Positions 42,486 through 51,378 of a stretch of 64,000 nucleotides of DNA are shown here, piece by piece (positions within the stretch are counted from its first letter, which is position 1; each line of letters opens with the position of its first letter). This stretch comes from Acrocarpospora catenulata (GTDB lineage Bacteria > Actinomycetota > Actinomycetes > Streptosporangiales > Streptosporangiaceae). Where the stretch lies: positions 1-64,000 of the forward strand of contig NZ_JAHCST010000036.1 of the NCBI RefSeq assembly GCF_018476525.1, read 5' to 3'. A model generated the notes under the pieces. That model searched no databases. It saw only the letters and a program-made list of their open reading frames with translations, and had not been told where the DNA came from. The position numbers and the translations under genes were made by a program.

Positions 42486-44642
42486 ATGGCCGGTCTCATC
42501 CCGCTCCGGCAGTTCGTGGTGAAGGTCGCCAGCCGGTGCGACCTGGCGTGTGATCACTGCTACGTGTACACGCACGCCGACCAGAGCTGGCAGGGCCGCC
42601 CGGCGTACCTGTCGGCGGAGACGGCCGCCCTGGTGGCCGACCGCATCGCCGAGCACGCCCGGCGCCACCGGCTGACCGACGTGCACGTGGTGCTGCACGG
42701 CGGGGAGCCGCTGCTGGCCGGGGTGGACCGGCTTCGCCGCACCGCCAGGGAGCTGCGCCGCGCCCTGGACGGCGTGGCCGCGCTTGACCTGCGCGTGCAC
42801 ACCAACGGCGTACTGCTGGACGCCGCGTTCTGCCGGATGTTCCGGGAGGAGGAGATCGGCGTCGGCCTGTCCCTGGACGGCGACCGGGCCGCGCACGACC
42901 GCCACCGGGTGCACCGTGACGGCCGGGGCAGCTTCGACCAGGTGGTCCGCGCGGTGGCCCTGCTCCGCGAGCACGCCCCGGAACGGTACGCGGGCCTGCT
43001 CTGCACGGTGGACGTGCGCAACGACCCGATCCGCGTCTACGAGACCCTGATCGGCCTGGAGCCGCCCAGGGTCGACTTCCTGCTCCCGCACGCCACCTGG
43101 GACAACCCCCCGCCGGGGACCGGTGGGGAGGCCACGCCGTACGCGGACTGGCTGCTGGCCGTCTACCGGCGCTGGCAGGCCGACGGACGGCCCACCCGGG
43201 TGCGCATGTTCGAGTCGATCATCCTCACCAGCCGGGGCGGCCGCAGCCTCACCGAGTCCCTCGGCCTCAGCCCCACCGACCTGGTCGTGATCGAGACCGA
43301 CGGCGGCTACGAGCAGGCCGACTCCCTCAAGACCGCCTTCGACGGCGCCCCGGCCACCGGCCTCAACGCCCGCGACCACCCCCTCGACCTGGTGGCCGCC
43401 CACCCCGGCATCACCGCCAGGCAACTCGGCAAGGCCGGCCTCACCCCCACCTGCCAGAGCTGCTCCCTGGTGGACAGCTGCGGCGGCGGCCTCTACGCCC
43501 ACCGCTACCGAACCGGCACCGGCTTCCACAACCCATCCGTCTACTGCACCGACCTGACCGAACTCATCCAGACCATCCGCGACGGCCTGCCACCCCGTCC
43601 CCCCGAACTCGGCTTCTCCGCCGACATGCTGGAGCTGCTCGGCACCGCCCGCGGCGACCCCGCCGAGGTGGCCCACCTGCTCAGGGCCCAGCGTGGCCTG
43701 ACCCGCAAGGGCGTCGCGCAGGCCACCCGGGTCTCCGGCGTCTGGCCGTTACTGGTCCGCCTGGACCGCGAGCACCGCGCCGCCGTGGACCACGTCTTCG
43801 ACTATCCGTACGTCCGGGCCTGGGCGGCCGTGCAGCGGCGGCGTGGCCAGGTGGCGGTCGAGCACCGGGGCCACCTGGCCGCCATCGTGGCCGCGGTGGC
43901 GTTGCGCGCGGGCGAGCGGCTTCGGGTCAGGGTGCCGGTCCTGGACGGCCGGGTTCACCTGCCAGGCCTGGGCAGGCTCACCGTGGGCGAGGGCACCGAA
44001 GCCCAGGTCACCGTCTCCGACGGCACCTTCGAGGTCCGCGCAGGACACCGCAGGTTCGGCCCCGGCGACCCCGCCTGGGAACCCGTCCGGGTCCTGTACG
44101 ACGGCGACCTGACCGTGCTCCTGGACGACGTCGACCGCTACCGGACGGGCTTCGGCCCCCAGATCCGCGAACGCCTCGACGCGGCCGAGTTCGACCGCTT
44201 ACGTGAGGTGTTCGCGGCAGCCTGGGACCTGCTGGCCCGGGAACACCCGAGCCGTGCGGCCGCGATGCGCTCAGGGCTGCGCGTGATCACGCCCGTGGCG
44301 GGCGACGGCGCGGTGACCCGCGCCGCCTACGGCGCCGTCGCCCTCGGCCCGGCCACCGACCCCGCCGCGATGGCCCTCACCCTGGCCCGCGAGTTCCAGC
44401 GCGCCCAGCTGGGGGCGCTGGACGACATGTTCCACCTCACCGAGGGCAACCGGGAGGCCGAGGAGCGCCTGTACGCGGCCTACGGGCGGCTGGCGCACGC
44501 CGATTACCTGGGCGCGGCGGGGCGCACGCTGGCCCGGCAGGCGGGCGACCTGCTGGATGATCCCGCCCTGTTCGATCTGTCCCCGCTGGGAAAGAGACTG
44601 GTGGGCGAGATGCGCAGGGCGGCGGCCCGGCTCGGCCCGTGA
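42486..44642 (+). CDS. fxsB: Radical SAM/SPASM maturase FxsB with inactivated HExxH-type extension
   Basis: 718 aa. N-terminal radical SAM domain with the 4Fe-4S motif Cys18-x3-Cys22-x2-Cys25 (SRCDLACDHCYVY) and HGGEPLL. SPASM-type auxiliary-cluster cysteines: Cys323, Cys326, Cys332, Cys354 (TCQSCSLVDSCGG...VYC). The C-terminal about 340 residues correspond to the HExxH-type (beta-hydroxylase-like) extension of some FxsB proteins; where HEFQH would lie, the sequence is R635-E-F-Q-R639 (LAREFQRAQLGALDD), so both metal-ligand histidines are lost. Expected to modify FxsA at the FNS motif; the extension may now only bind the peptide. ATG chosen from the conserved start (PLRQFVVKVASRC). Confidence 0.9.
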   Translation: MAGLIPLRQFVVKVASRCDLACDHCYVYTHADQSWQGRPAYLSAETAALVADRIAEHARRHRLTDVHVVLHGGEPLLAGVDRLRRTARELRRALDGVAALDLRVHTNGVLLDAAFCRMFREEEIGVGLSLDGDRAAHDRHRVHRDGRGSFDQVVRAVALLREHAPERYAGLLCTVDVRNDPIRVYETLIGLEPPRVDFLLPHATWDNPPPGTGGEATPYADWLLAVYRRWQADGRPTRVRMFESIILTSRGGRSLTESLGLSPTDLVVIETDGGYEQADSLKTAFDGAPATGLNARDHPLDLVAAHPGITARQLGKAGLTPTCQSCSLVDSCGGGLYAHRYRTGTGFHNPSVYCTDLTELIQTIRDGLPPRPPELGFSADMLELLGTARGDPAEVAHLLRAQRGLTRKGVAQATRVSGVWPLLVRLDREHRAAVDHVFDYPYVRAWAAVQRRRGQVAVEHRGHLAAIVAAVALRAGERLRVRVPVLDGRVHLPGLGRLTVGEGTEAQVTVSDGTFEVRAGHRRFGPGDPAWEPVRVLYDGDLTVLLDDVDRYRTGFGPQIRERLDAAEFDRLREVFAAAWDLLAREHPSRAAAMRSGLRVITPVAGDGAVTRAAYGAVALGPATDPAAMALTLAREFQRAQLGALDDMFHLTEGNREAEERLYAAYGRLAHADYLGAAGRTLARQAGDLLDDPALFDLSPLGKRLVGEMRRAAARLGP

Positions 44643-44670
44643 AACCGATCGCCGAACTCTGGGGTGCTGG

Positions 44671-45486
44671 GTGACTCCTTCTGACACGGAAGTGGTCCAC
44701 ACCCGTGCCACGCTCGCGCGCGACCTGCGCCGGATCGGCCTGCCCAGGGGCGGCATCGTGCTGGTGCACTCCTCGCTCAGCGAAGTGGGCACGGTGGCGG
44801 GCGGCCCGGCCGCCGTGATCGCCGCCGTCCGCGACGTGCTCGGCCCGGAGGGCACCCTGGTCGCCCCTACCTTCACCGAGCACAATTCCCTGTCGTCGAA
44901 TGCCTATCTTGAGGCCGTACAGGGCATGACGCCCGCCGAGAAAATGTGGTATCACGCGCAAATGCCGCCATTTGATCGTGAAACCATGCCTTCGCGCGGC
45001 ATGGGGCAGATTCCGGAGCAGTTACGGATGACCCCCGGCGCCATTCGCAGCGACCATCCGCAGACCTCGTTCGCCGCGCTCGGCCCGGCCGCGGCCACGC
45101 TCATGGACGGCCACGATCGGAAATGCCATCTCGGCGAGCTTTCCCCGCTCGGCGCGATGTACCGGACCGGCGCCCATATCCTCCTGCTCGGGGCCGGCTA
45201 CGACTCCTGCTCGGCATTCCATCTCGCCGAGTATCGTCAACCGGAACCTCCGGAGGCGGTCTACCGTTGTGTGGTCAAGACGCCGGACGGACGACGGGAA
45301 TGGTGCGAATATATGGACATCGTTCTTGATGACACGGACTTCGCTTGTATTGGTGAAGCGCTTGACCGAACGGGAATCGTCAATCGCGGAGAGGTCGGTT
45401 CCGCCCCGACCCGGCTCGCTCCGATGGGCCCGGCCGTGGACTTCGCCACGCGCTGGCTCGCCGAGAACCGGCGCGGAACAGGCTGA
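44671..45486 (+). CDS. AAC(3)-family N-acetyltransferase in the Fxs locus
   Basis: 271 aa from the GTG (VTPSDTEVVHTRATLARDLR). Family motifs of aminoglycoside 3-N-acetyltransferases: VLVHSSLSEVG, PEGTLVAPTFTEHNS, DHPQTSFAALGPAAA, YRTGAHILLLGAGYDSCSAF. It belongs to Fxs gene sets in actinomycetes (memory-based) and probably acetylates something other than a drug: the peptide product, its conjugate or a small-molecule partner. The second half uses markedly more A/T-ending codons (AAT, GAA, TTT, TAT) than fxsB or fxsT, which hints at different ancestry. Starts 28 bases after fxsB. Aminoglycoside resistance should not be assumed. Confidence 0.85.
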   Translation: MTPSDTEVVHTRATLARDLRRIGLPRGGIVLVHSSLSEVGTVAGGPAAVIAAVRDVLGPEGTLVAPTFTEHNSLSSNAYLEAVQGMTPAEKMWYHAQMPPFDRETMPSRGMGQIPEQLRMTPGAIRSDHPQTSFAALGPAAATLMDGHDRKCHLGELSPLGAMYRTGAHILLLGAGYDSCSAFHLAEYRQPEPPEAVYRCVVKTPDGRREWCEYMDIVLDDTDFACIGEALDRTGIVNRGEVGSAPTRLAPMGPAVDFATRWLAENRRGTG

Positions 45487-45493
45487 GGCCGGC

Positions 45494-46156
45494 ATGACGC
45501 AGATCCGGCCGGGCGCGCGCAGACACGATCCCCCCACGGCGTCCAAGACGGCGGATCCGTACTTCTTCCTGTCCTACGCCCACGCGCCGTCGATCCGGGG
45601 ACAGGACGACCCGGACTATCTCATCGAACAGGTGCTCACCGACCTGTCCACCCACATCATGCACATGACCGACCACCCGGACGGGCCGGTCGGAATCATC
45701 GACCGGCATATTCCCGCCGGAAAAGCCTGGAAAGCCGACATCCTCGGCGCGCTCGCCCGCTGCCGGGTGCTGCTGGCCTTCTATTCCGACCGGTACTTCT
45801 CCAGTGAGTGGTGCGGCATGGAATGGCACGCGTTCAGCGTCCGGGAGGACCTGCACGCCAATCTCACCGGCAATCCGGTGCACGCCATCGTCCCGGTCTT
45901 CTGGACCCCGGTGGACCAGGAGGACCTGCCCGAGGTCGCGCAGAGCCGCCAATTCAGCTTCGCCAACATGGGCGACCACTACAAAAGCGGGGGACTGTAC
46001 GGACTGGCTGCCCGGCGCCGTTACCGCGACGACTACGACGTCGCCACATTCGAGATCGCCCAGAACATCGTGCTGACCGCGAAGAGCACCCGGCTCCGCC
46101 CGTGCGGCACCCAGGATTTCCCCGACCTGAGGAACGTGTTCGATGAAAGCGAATGA
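45494..46156 (+). CDS. TIR-like protein, companion of FxsC
   Basis: 220 aa, essentially one TIR-like domain. The start PYFFLSYAHAPSIRG corresponds to TIR box 1; IDRHIPAGKAWKADILGAL resembles the BB-loop region and VLLAFYSDRYFSSEWCGMEW the box 3 region, with Glu in the SSEWC motif that in active TIR NADases is catalytic. The next gene begins with the same motif (PYFFLSHARTP), so the two are paralogous over this domain. ATG starts 7 bases after the acetyltransferase stop; the end overlaps FxsC by 14 bases. Enzyme activity cannot be judged from sequence. Confidence 0.8.
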   Translation: MTQIRPGARRHDPPTASKTADPYFFLSYAHAPSIRGQDDPDYLIEQVLTDLSTHIMHMTDHPDGPVGIIDRHIPAGKAWKADILGALARCRVLLAFYSDRYFSSEWCGMEWHAFSVREDLHANLTGNPVHAIVPVFWTPVDQEDLPEVAQSRQFSFANMGDHYKSGGLYGLAARRRYRDDYDVATFEIAQNIVLTAKSTRLRPCGTQDFPDLRNVFDESE

Positions 46157-47390
46157 CATCGGACCATATTTCTTTCTCAGCCACGCCCGGACGCCGTCGG
46201 CCCCCGCCGACCGCGCCGAGTCCAACCGGTTCGTCGGCAAGTTCTACCGGGACCTCAACCGGGGACTGGCCGAGTTCGCGGGCCGGGTGACCGGCTTCAT
46301 GGAGGAACGCCGCGTGGCGCCCGGCGTCCCGCTGCCCGAGGACGTGTTGCGCGCGGTCTCCTCCTGCAAGGTGCTGGTTCCGCTCTACTCCGATCGGTAC
46401 TTCGCCGACCAGGCCTGCGCGGTGGAGTGGAAGCTGTTCACCCGCAGGGGGGAGAGCGGCGCCGCCCCCGTGCTCGGCTCCATCGTGCCCGCGGTGTGGA
46501 GCCCCGTGGACTTCTCCGAACTCCCGGCCGAGGTGCGTTCGGTGCCCTTCGACCCCACCGAGTTCGGCTCGGCCTACGCCGACTACGGCCTGTACGGCCT
46601 GGTCAGGCTCTCCCGGTTCGAGACCGAGTACCACACCGCCGTGCGCCACCTGGCCGAGCGCATCGCCGCCGCGGGGAGCCGGTCCCACCTGCGGTCCGGC
46701 TGGGGCGGGCCCGCCGAGGTGCGCCCGGCCGCCTTCACCGGTTCGACCACCCGGCCGCCGCTGCGCCTCATGGTGGCCGCCCGGCCCCGGCCGGGGGACT
46801 CGCCGCTGGACTGGAACCCCTACCACTCCCGGTCCGGCAAGCCGATCGTGGCGCTGGCCTCGTACCTGCTGGCGAACCTGAAGTACCAGCCGAAGGCGGT
46901 GACCTTCGAGGAGGCCGCGCCCGGCCTGCTCGAAGAGACCGTGCCCGCCGGGCCGGGGCTGCTTCTGGTGGACCCCTGGGCGCTCGCCGATCCCGCCGTC
47001 GCCGACGGGCTCCGCCGGTTCGACGAACTGGACCGTCCGTGGATCCGTGTCATGGTCCTGATCGGCGCCGGGGCGGACCGGAATTCCGATAGCGTGACGA
47101 ATCTCACGCGCCAGGTGGCCGCGGTGTTCCGGAACCGGTTCGCCGCCGAGGAGCGGTCGTCCACGAAGGAGGCCCTCCGCGGCATCGTGTCCGTCGAGGA
47201 GTTCGAGGCGATCCTGCCCCATCTGGTGCGCATCGTCAGCAAGCAGTACCTGAAAAAGCTGACGGAGAACCTGGAAAGTGTGACGCAGACCGCTCCCAGC
47301 CAGGCCGCGGAGTTCCCGCGGCCCCGCCTGAAGGGTCCTGCGCTGTTCAACGGCGATCGCGACGCGGAGGAACGGCATGACCGGCCTTGA
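46143..47390 (+). CDS. fxsC: TIR-like protein FxsC
   Basis: 415 aa. N-terminal TIR-like domain (about 8-180: PYFFLSHARTPSAPADRAES, VLVPLYSDRYFADQACAVEW) and a C-terminal domain (about 200-400) with PLDWNPYHSRSGKPIVALAS, LLVDPWALAD, and a helical tail containing IVSKQYLKKLTENL. The two-domain form matches FxsC of FxSxx-COOH systems. ATG lies inside the end of the TIR-like companion and its own end overlaps fxsT by 14 bases, indicating coupled translation and probably a complex of the three products. Confidence 0.82.
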   Translation: MKANDIGPYFFLSHARTPSAPADRAESNRFVGKFYRDLNRGLAEFAGRVTGFMEERRVAPGVPLPEDVLRAVSSCKVLVPLYSDRYFADQACAVEWKLFTRRGESGAAPVLGSIVPAVWSPVDFSELPAEVRSVPFDPTEFGSAYADYGLYGLVRLSRFETEYHTAVRHLAERIAAAGSRSHLRSGWGGPAEVRPAAFTGSTTRPPLRLMVAARPRPGDSPLDWNPYHSRSGKPIVALASYLLANLKYQPKAVTFEEAAPGLLEETVPAGPGLLLVDPWALADPAVADGLRRFDELDRPWIRVMVLIGAGADRNSDSVTNLTRQVAAVFRNRFAAEERSSTKEALRGIVSVEEFEAILPHLVRIVSKQYLKKLTENLESVTQTAPSQAAEFPRPRLKGPALFNGDRDAEERHDRP

Positions 47391-50300
47391 TGGTCAGGCA
47401 GTGCACGAGGTTCAGCACGAGGGCACCCCCGAGCAGGAGGGTCATATCGTGACCTTCTACTCGTACAAGGGCGGCACCGGCCGCACCATGTCCCTCGCCA
47501 ACACCGCCTGGATCCTGGCCAGCGCCGGAAAGCGGGTGCTGGTGGTGGACTGGGACCTGGAATCGCCAGGACTGCACCGGTTCTTCCAGCCGTTCCTGGA
47601 TCCGGAGATCGTCGAGTCCACCCCGGGGGTCATCGAGATCCTCACCGACTACGCGCACGACGCGGTCCACCCCGGCGTCGACTTCGCCGCGCTCATCGAG
47701 CGGCACGCCAAGGTGCTGGCCAGCGCCGTGTCCATCGAGTGGGACTACTTCCCGCCCGGGGGCGGCCTGGACTTCATCTCCGCCGGGCGGCAGCGCCGGG
47801 AGTACTCGGCCCAGGTCTCCAGCTACGAGTGGGACGACTTCTACGACAAGTGGCACGGCGGTCAGTTCCTGGACGCGCTCCGCAACGACATGAAGCGCAA
47901 CTACGACTACGTGCTGATCGACAGCCGGACCGGGCTGAGCGACGTCTCCGAGATCTGCACCGTCAACCTGCCCGACACCCTGGTGGTCTGCTTCACGCTC
48001 AGCAACCAGAGCATCGAGGGCGCCTCCGCGCTGGCCAGGGAGATCGACGACCGGTACCACAACCGGGGCATCCGCATCCTGCCGGTGCCGATGCGCATCG
48101 AGGAGGGCGAGAAGGAGAAGGCCGACATCGGCCGGGCGCTGGCCCGCAGCAGGTTCGGCCGGTTCCCGACCGGCATGACGGAGGAGGCCGCGCGGCGGTA
48201 CTGGGGGTCGGTGGAGATTCCGTACCGGCCGTTCTACGCCTTCGAGGAGATTCTCGCGCCGTTCGGGGACGCGCCCGGCCTGACCTCCTCCATGCTCACC
48301 GCCTGCGAGCGGCTCACCGGGGTGATCTCCGAGGGCGAGGTGCGCGCGCTGGCGCCGCCCAGCCGGGGCGGGCGGGCGGTCACCGCCGAGGAGGCCGAGA
48401 AGCTCCGGCTCCGCTACCGGCAGCACTTCCTGCGCCGCCCGGTGGTGCCGAGCACCCGGGTCTGCGTCAGCTACGCCCCAGAGGACCGGCTCTGGGCCGA
48501 GTGGATCCAGGCGGTGCTCCGCTCGGCCGGGCTCAACGTCACCATGCTCAGCTCCGGGGACATCCCCGGCGCGGCCGAGGAGAACATCGGCCGGATCGTG
48601 CAGGAGGTGGACCGGGTCATCGCCGTGGTGTCCTCGTCCTACCTGCGGGCCAGGCGCTCCCTCCAGGTGCTCGGCGCCGCCGCCGAGTCCGACCCGTCCG
48701 GCGCCCGGCACCTGCTCATCCCGGTCCGGGTCGGCGAGGTCAGCCTGATCTCCCCGCTCATCGACAGGGAGCCCGTCGACCTGCGCCGGATGACCCCGCA
48801 GCAGGCGGTGACCGCGCTGCTGCGCCTGTTCGACCGGCGGCCCCCCGCGCAGGGCGAGGAGGGCAGGACCGCCGCGCCGCGCTTCCCCGGCGAGGCCCCG
48901 GCCGTCTGGAACGTGCCCACCCGCAACGCCGTCTTCACCGGCCGCGGCATCCTGCTGGAGAACCTCCGCGACCAACTGGTGGCCGGCGGCTCCACCGTGG
49001 TGCTCCCGCAGGCCCTGTACGGCCTGGGCGGGGTCGGCAAGACCCAGGTGGCGCTGGAGTACGCGCACCGGTTCATGGCCGACTACGACCTGGTCTGGTG
49101 GATCCAGGCCGAGCAGCCGGGCCTGGTCGCCTCGGCGCTGGGCGAGCTGGCCGCGCACCTGAACATCGAGTCGCCCGACAACCTGCTGGAACCGGCCAGG
49201 GTGGTGCGGGACGCGCTGCGGCGCGGCCTGCCGTACAGCCGGTGGTTGCTGATCTTCGACAACGCGGACGCGCCCCAGCAGATCGAGCGGTACCTGCCCG
49301 GCGGCTCCGGGCACGTGATCATCACCTCCCGCAACCAGTCGTGGAGCCAGACCGCGGCCCCGCTGGAGGTGGACGTGTTCAGCCGGGCCGAGAGCCTGGA
49401 GCACCTCACCCGCCGGGTCAAGAAGCTGACCGCCGAGGACGCCGTGCGCATCGCGGAGGCCCTGGGCGACCTGCCCATCGCGATCGAGCAGGCGGGCGCC
49501 TGGCTCGGCGAGACCGGCACCACCGTCGAGGAGTACCTGTCCCAGCTGGACGGCACCCTGTCCGGCATGCTCTCCATGGGCACCCCCGCCAACTACCCGT
49601 CCCCGGTCGCGGCCACCTGGAACGTCTCGTTCACCGCGCTGCGCAGGCGGTCCCCGGCCTCGGTGCGGCTGCTGGAGCTGCTGGCCTTCTTCGCCCCCGA
49701 GCCGGTCTCGCTCAGCCTGGTGCGCAGCGACGCGATGCGCCGCTGCCTGCTGCCCTACGACGACGCCCTGCACGAGCGGATGGTCATCGGCAAGGTGATC
49801 CAGGAGCTGGGCCGCTTCGCGCTGGCCAAGGTGGACCAGAGCGGCAACTTCATCGAGGTGCACCGCCTGGTGCAGGCCGTGGTCCGCGACCAGATGTCAC
49901 CGGAGCTCCAGGAGCAGACCGTGCACGAGGTGCACAACGTGCTGGTGGACGCCCGCCCCACCGAGGGCGACACCGACTCGCCGGAGAACGGGCCGCGCTA
50001 CGACCTGATCTGGCCGCACCTCGGCCCGTCCAGGGCGGGCGAGTGCGACGAGGCCGAGACCCGGCACCTGCTCATCGACCGGGTGCGTTTCCTCTGGCAG
50101 CGCGGCGAGTACCAGGCCGCCCTGGAACTCGGCCAGTCGCTCAAGGTGACCTGGGAGACCAAGCTCGGCGAGGACGACCGGCAGACCCTCCAGCTCCAGT
50201 CCCAGGTGGCCAACGTGCTCCGTTCGCAGGGCCACTACCAGCAGGCCCGCGAGCTGGACAAGGAGGTCTTCGACAAGCAGACCAAGGCGCTCGGCAAGAA

Positions 50301-51378
50301 CCACCCCAACACGCTGATGACCGCCGCCGGACTGGCCGCCGACATGCGCGCCCTGGGCGAGCTGACCGAGGCGCTGGAGGTCGAGCGCACCACCTACGAC
50401 CTGTGGAGGGAGGGGTACGGCGAGGACAACCCGCGCACCCTGGGGGCGGCCAACAACCTGGCGGTGGCGCTCCGCCACGTCGGCGAGTTCCACCGCGCCC
50501 TGGAACTGGACGAGAACACCCTGCAGCGGCGCCAGGCGGTGATCGGCCACGACCACCCGTTCACCCTGTCCTCGGCCAGCAACCTCGCCAGGGACCTGCG
50601 TGAGCTCGGCGACTTCCGCGGGTCGGTCCGGCTGCTTGAGGAGAACATGGCCGCGCACATCCGCGTGCTGGGCGCCGAGCACCCCAGCACCATGCGCGCC
50701 GCCAAGAGCCTGGCCGCCGCGCTCCGGGTGGCCGGCGAGTACGCCAGGGCACTGGAACTGATCAAGGACACCCACAACCGGCTGAGCCGCCGCGCGGTCG
50801 CCGGCTCACCCGACTCGCTGGCCTGCACCCTGGAGCTGGCCTGCACGCTGGCCACCTGCCAGGAGCCGGGCCAGGCCGGGGAACTGTCCGCCGGGGTGAT
50901 GAAGGAGTTCGCCGCCGTGCTCGGCCCCGACCACCCGTACACCCTGGCCGCGGCCAACAACCTGGCCATCTACCGGGCGGCCTGCGGTGACCTGGCGGGC
51001 GCGGCGGAACTGGCGGCCGACACCCTGGACCGCCTGCGGGCGCGCATGCCGGACGGCCACCCGTTCATCGCGATGTGCGCGATCAACCTGGGCGTGGTGC
51101 GGATGCGGCAGGGCCACCCGGAGTCGGCCGAGGTCCTGTTCGCCGAGACCGCCGAGTCGCTGCGCGGCAAGCTGGGCCCCGAGCACCCGGACACCCTGGT
51201 CTGCCTGAGCAACCTGGCCTGCGCCGTCCAGGCGGCCGGGCGGCCCGGCGAGGCCCAGGACCTGCGCGCCCGGCTGGCCGCGCCCAGCTTGCGGGCGTTC
51301 GGCGAAGGGCACCCGGACCTTCAGGCCATCCGGGAGGGGCTGCTGGCCAGCCGCCCCCTGGAGCCTCACCCCTGGTAG
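47377..51378 (+). CDS. fxsT: FxsT: ParA-like/TIR/NB-ARC/TPR protein of the Fxs system
   Basis: 1333 aa. Residues about 20-330: ParA/MinD-like NTPase with deviant Walker A K31-GGTGRT (FYSYKGGTGRTMS) and VLVVDWDLESPGLHRF. About 360-490: TIR domain (RVCVSYAPEDRLWAEWI ... VIAVVSSSYL). About 510-790: NB-ARC/STAND NTPase with GLGGVGKT (Lys555), Walker B WLLIFDNAD, GHVIITSRN and GDLPIAIEQAGAWL. About 830-1333: tetratricopeptide repeats (ALELDENTLQRRQAVIGHDH-type units). This is an NLR-like design: repeats as sensor, NB-ARC as switch, TIR as output. It closes the Fxs operon. Its 3' end overlaps the convergent hydrolase gene by 13 bases. Confidence 0.88.
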   Translation: MTGLDGQAVHEVQHEGTPEQEGHIVTFYSYKGGTGRTMSLANTAWILASAGKRVLVVDWDLESPGLHRFFQPFLDPEIVESTPGVIEILTDYAHDAVHPGVDFAALIERHAKVLASAVSIEWDYFPPGGGLDFISAGRQRREYSAQVSSYEWDDFYDKWHGGQFLDALRNDMKRNYDYVLIDSRTGLSDVSEICTVNLPDTLVVCFTLSNQSIEGASALAREIDDRYHNRGIRILPVPMRIEEGEKEKADIGRALARSRFGRFPTGMTEEAARRYWGSVEIPYRPFYAFEEILAPFGDAPGLTSSMLTACERLTGVISEGEVRALAPPSRGGRAVTAEEAEKLRLRYRQHFLRRPVVPSTRVCVSYAPEDRLWAEWIQAVLRSAGLNVTMLSSGDIPGAAEENIGRIVQEVDRVIAVVSSSYLRARRSLQVLGAAAESDPSGARHLLIPVRVGEVSLISPLIDREPVDLRRMTPQQAVTALLRLFDRRPPAQGEEGRTAAPRFPGEAPAVWNVPTRNAVFTGRGILLENLRDQLVAGGSTVVLPQALYGLGGVGKTQVALEYAHRFMADYDLVWWIQAEQPGLVASALGELAAHLNIESPDNLLEPARVVRDALRRGLPYSRWLLIFDNADAPQQIERYLPGGSGHVIITSRNQSWSQTAAPLEVDVFSRAESLEHLTRRVKKLTAEDAVRIAEALGDLPIAIEQAGAWLGETGTTVEEYLSQLDGTLSGMLSMGTPANYPSPVAATWNVSFTALRRRSPASVRLLELLAFFAPEPVSLSLVRSDAMRRCLLPYDDALHERMVIGKVIQELGRFALAKVDQSGNFIEVHRLVQAVVRDQMSPELQEQTVHEVHNVLVDARPTEGDTDSPENGPRYDLIWPHLGPSRAGECDEAETRHLLIDRVRFLWQRGEYQAALELGQSLKVTWETKLGEDDRQTLQLQSQVANVLRSQGHYQQARELDKEVFDKQTKALGKNHPNTLMTAAGLAADMRALGELTEALEVERTTYDLWREGYGEDNPRTLGAANNLAVALRHVGEFHRALELDENTLQRRQAVIGHDHPFTLSSASNLARDLRELGDFRGSVRLLEENMAAHIRVLGAEHPSTMRAAKSLAAALRVAGEYARALELIKDTHNRLSRRAVAGSPDSLACTLELACTLATCQEPGQAGELSAGVMKEFAAVLGPDHPYTLAAANNLAIYRAACGDLAGAAELAADTLDRLRARMPDGHPFIAMCAINLGVVRMRQGHPESAEVLFAETAESLRGKLGPEHPDTLVCLSNLACAVQAAGRPGEAQDLRARLAAPSLRAFGEGHPDLQAIREGLLASRPLEPHPW

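Noticed and set aside
44671-45486. Reading the AAC(3) gene as an acquired aminoglycoside resistance determinant
   Set aside because: No mobile-element context. It is embedded in the Fxs operon with tight spacing, which argues for a pathway role.
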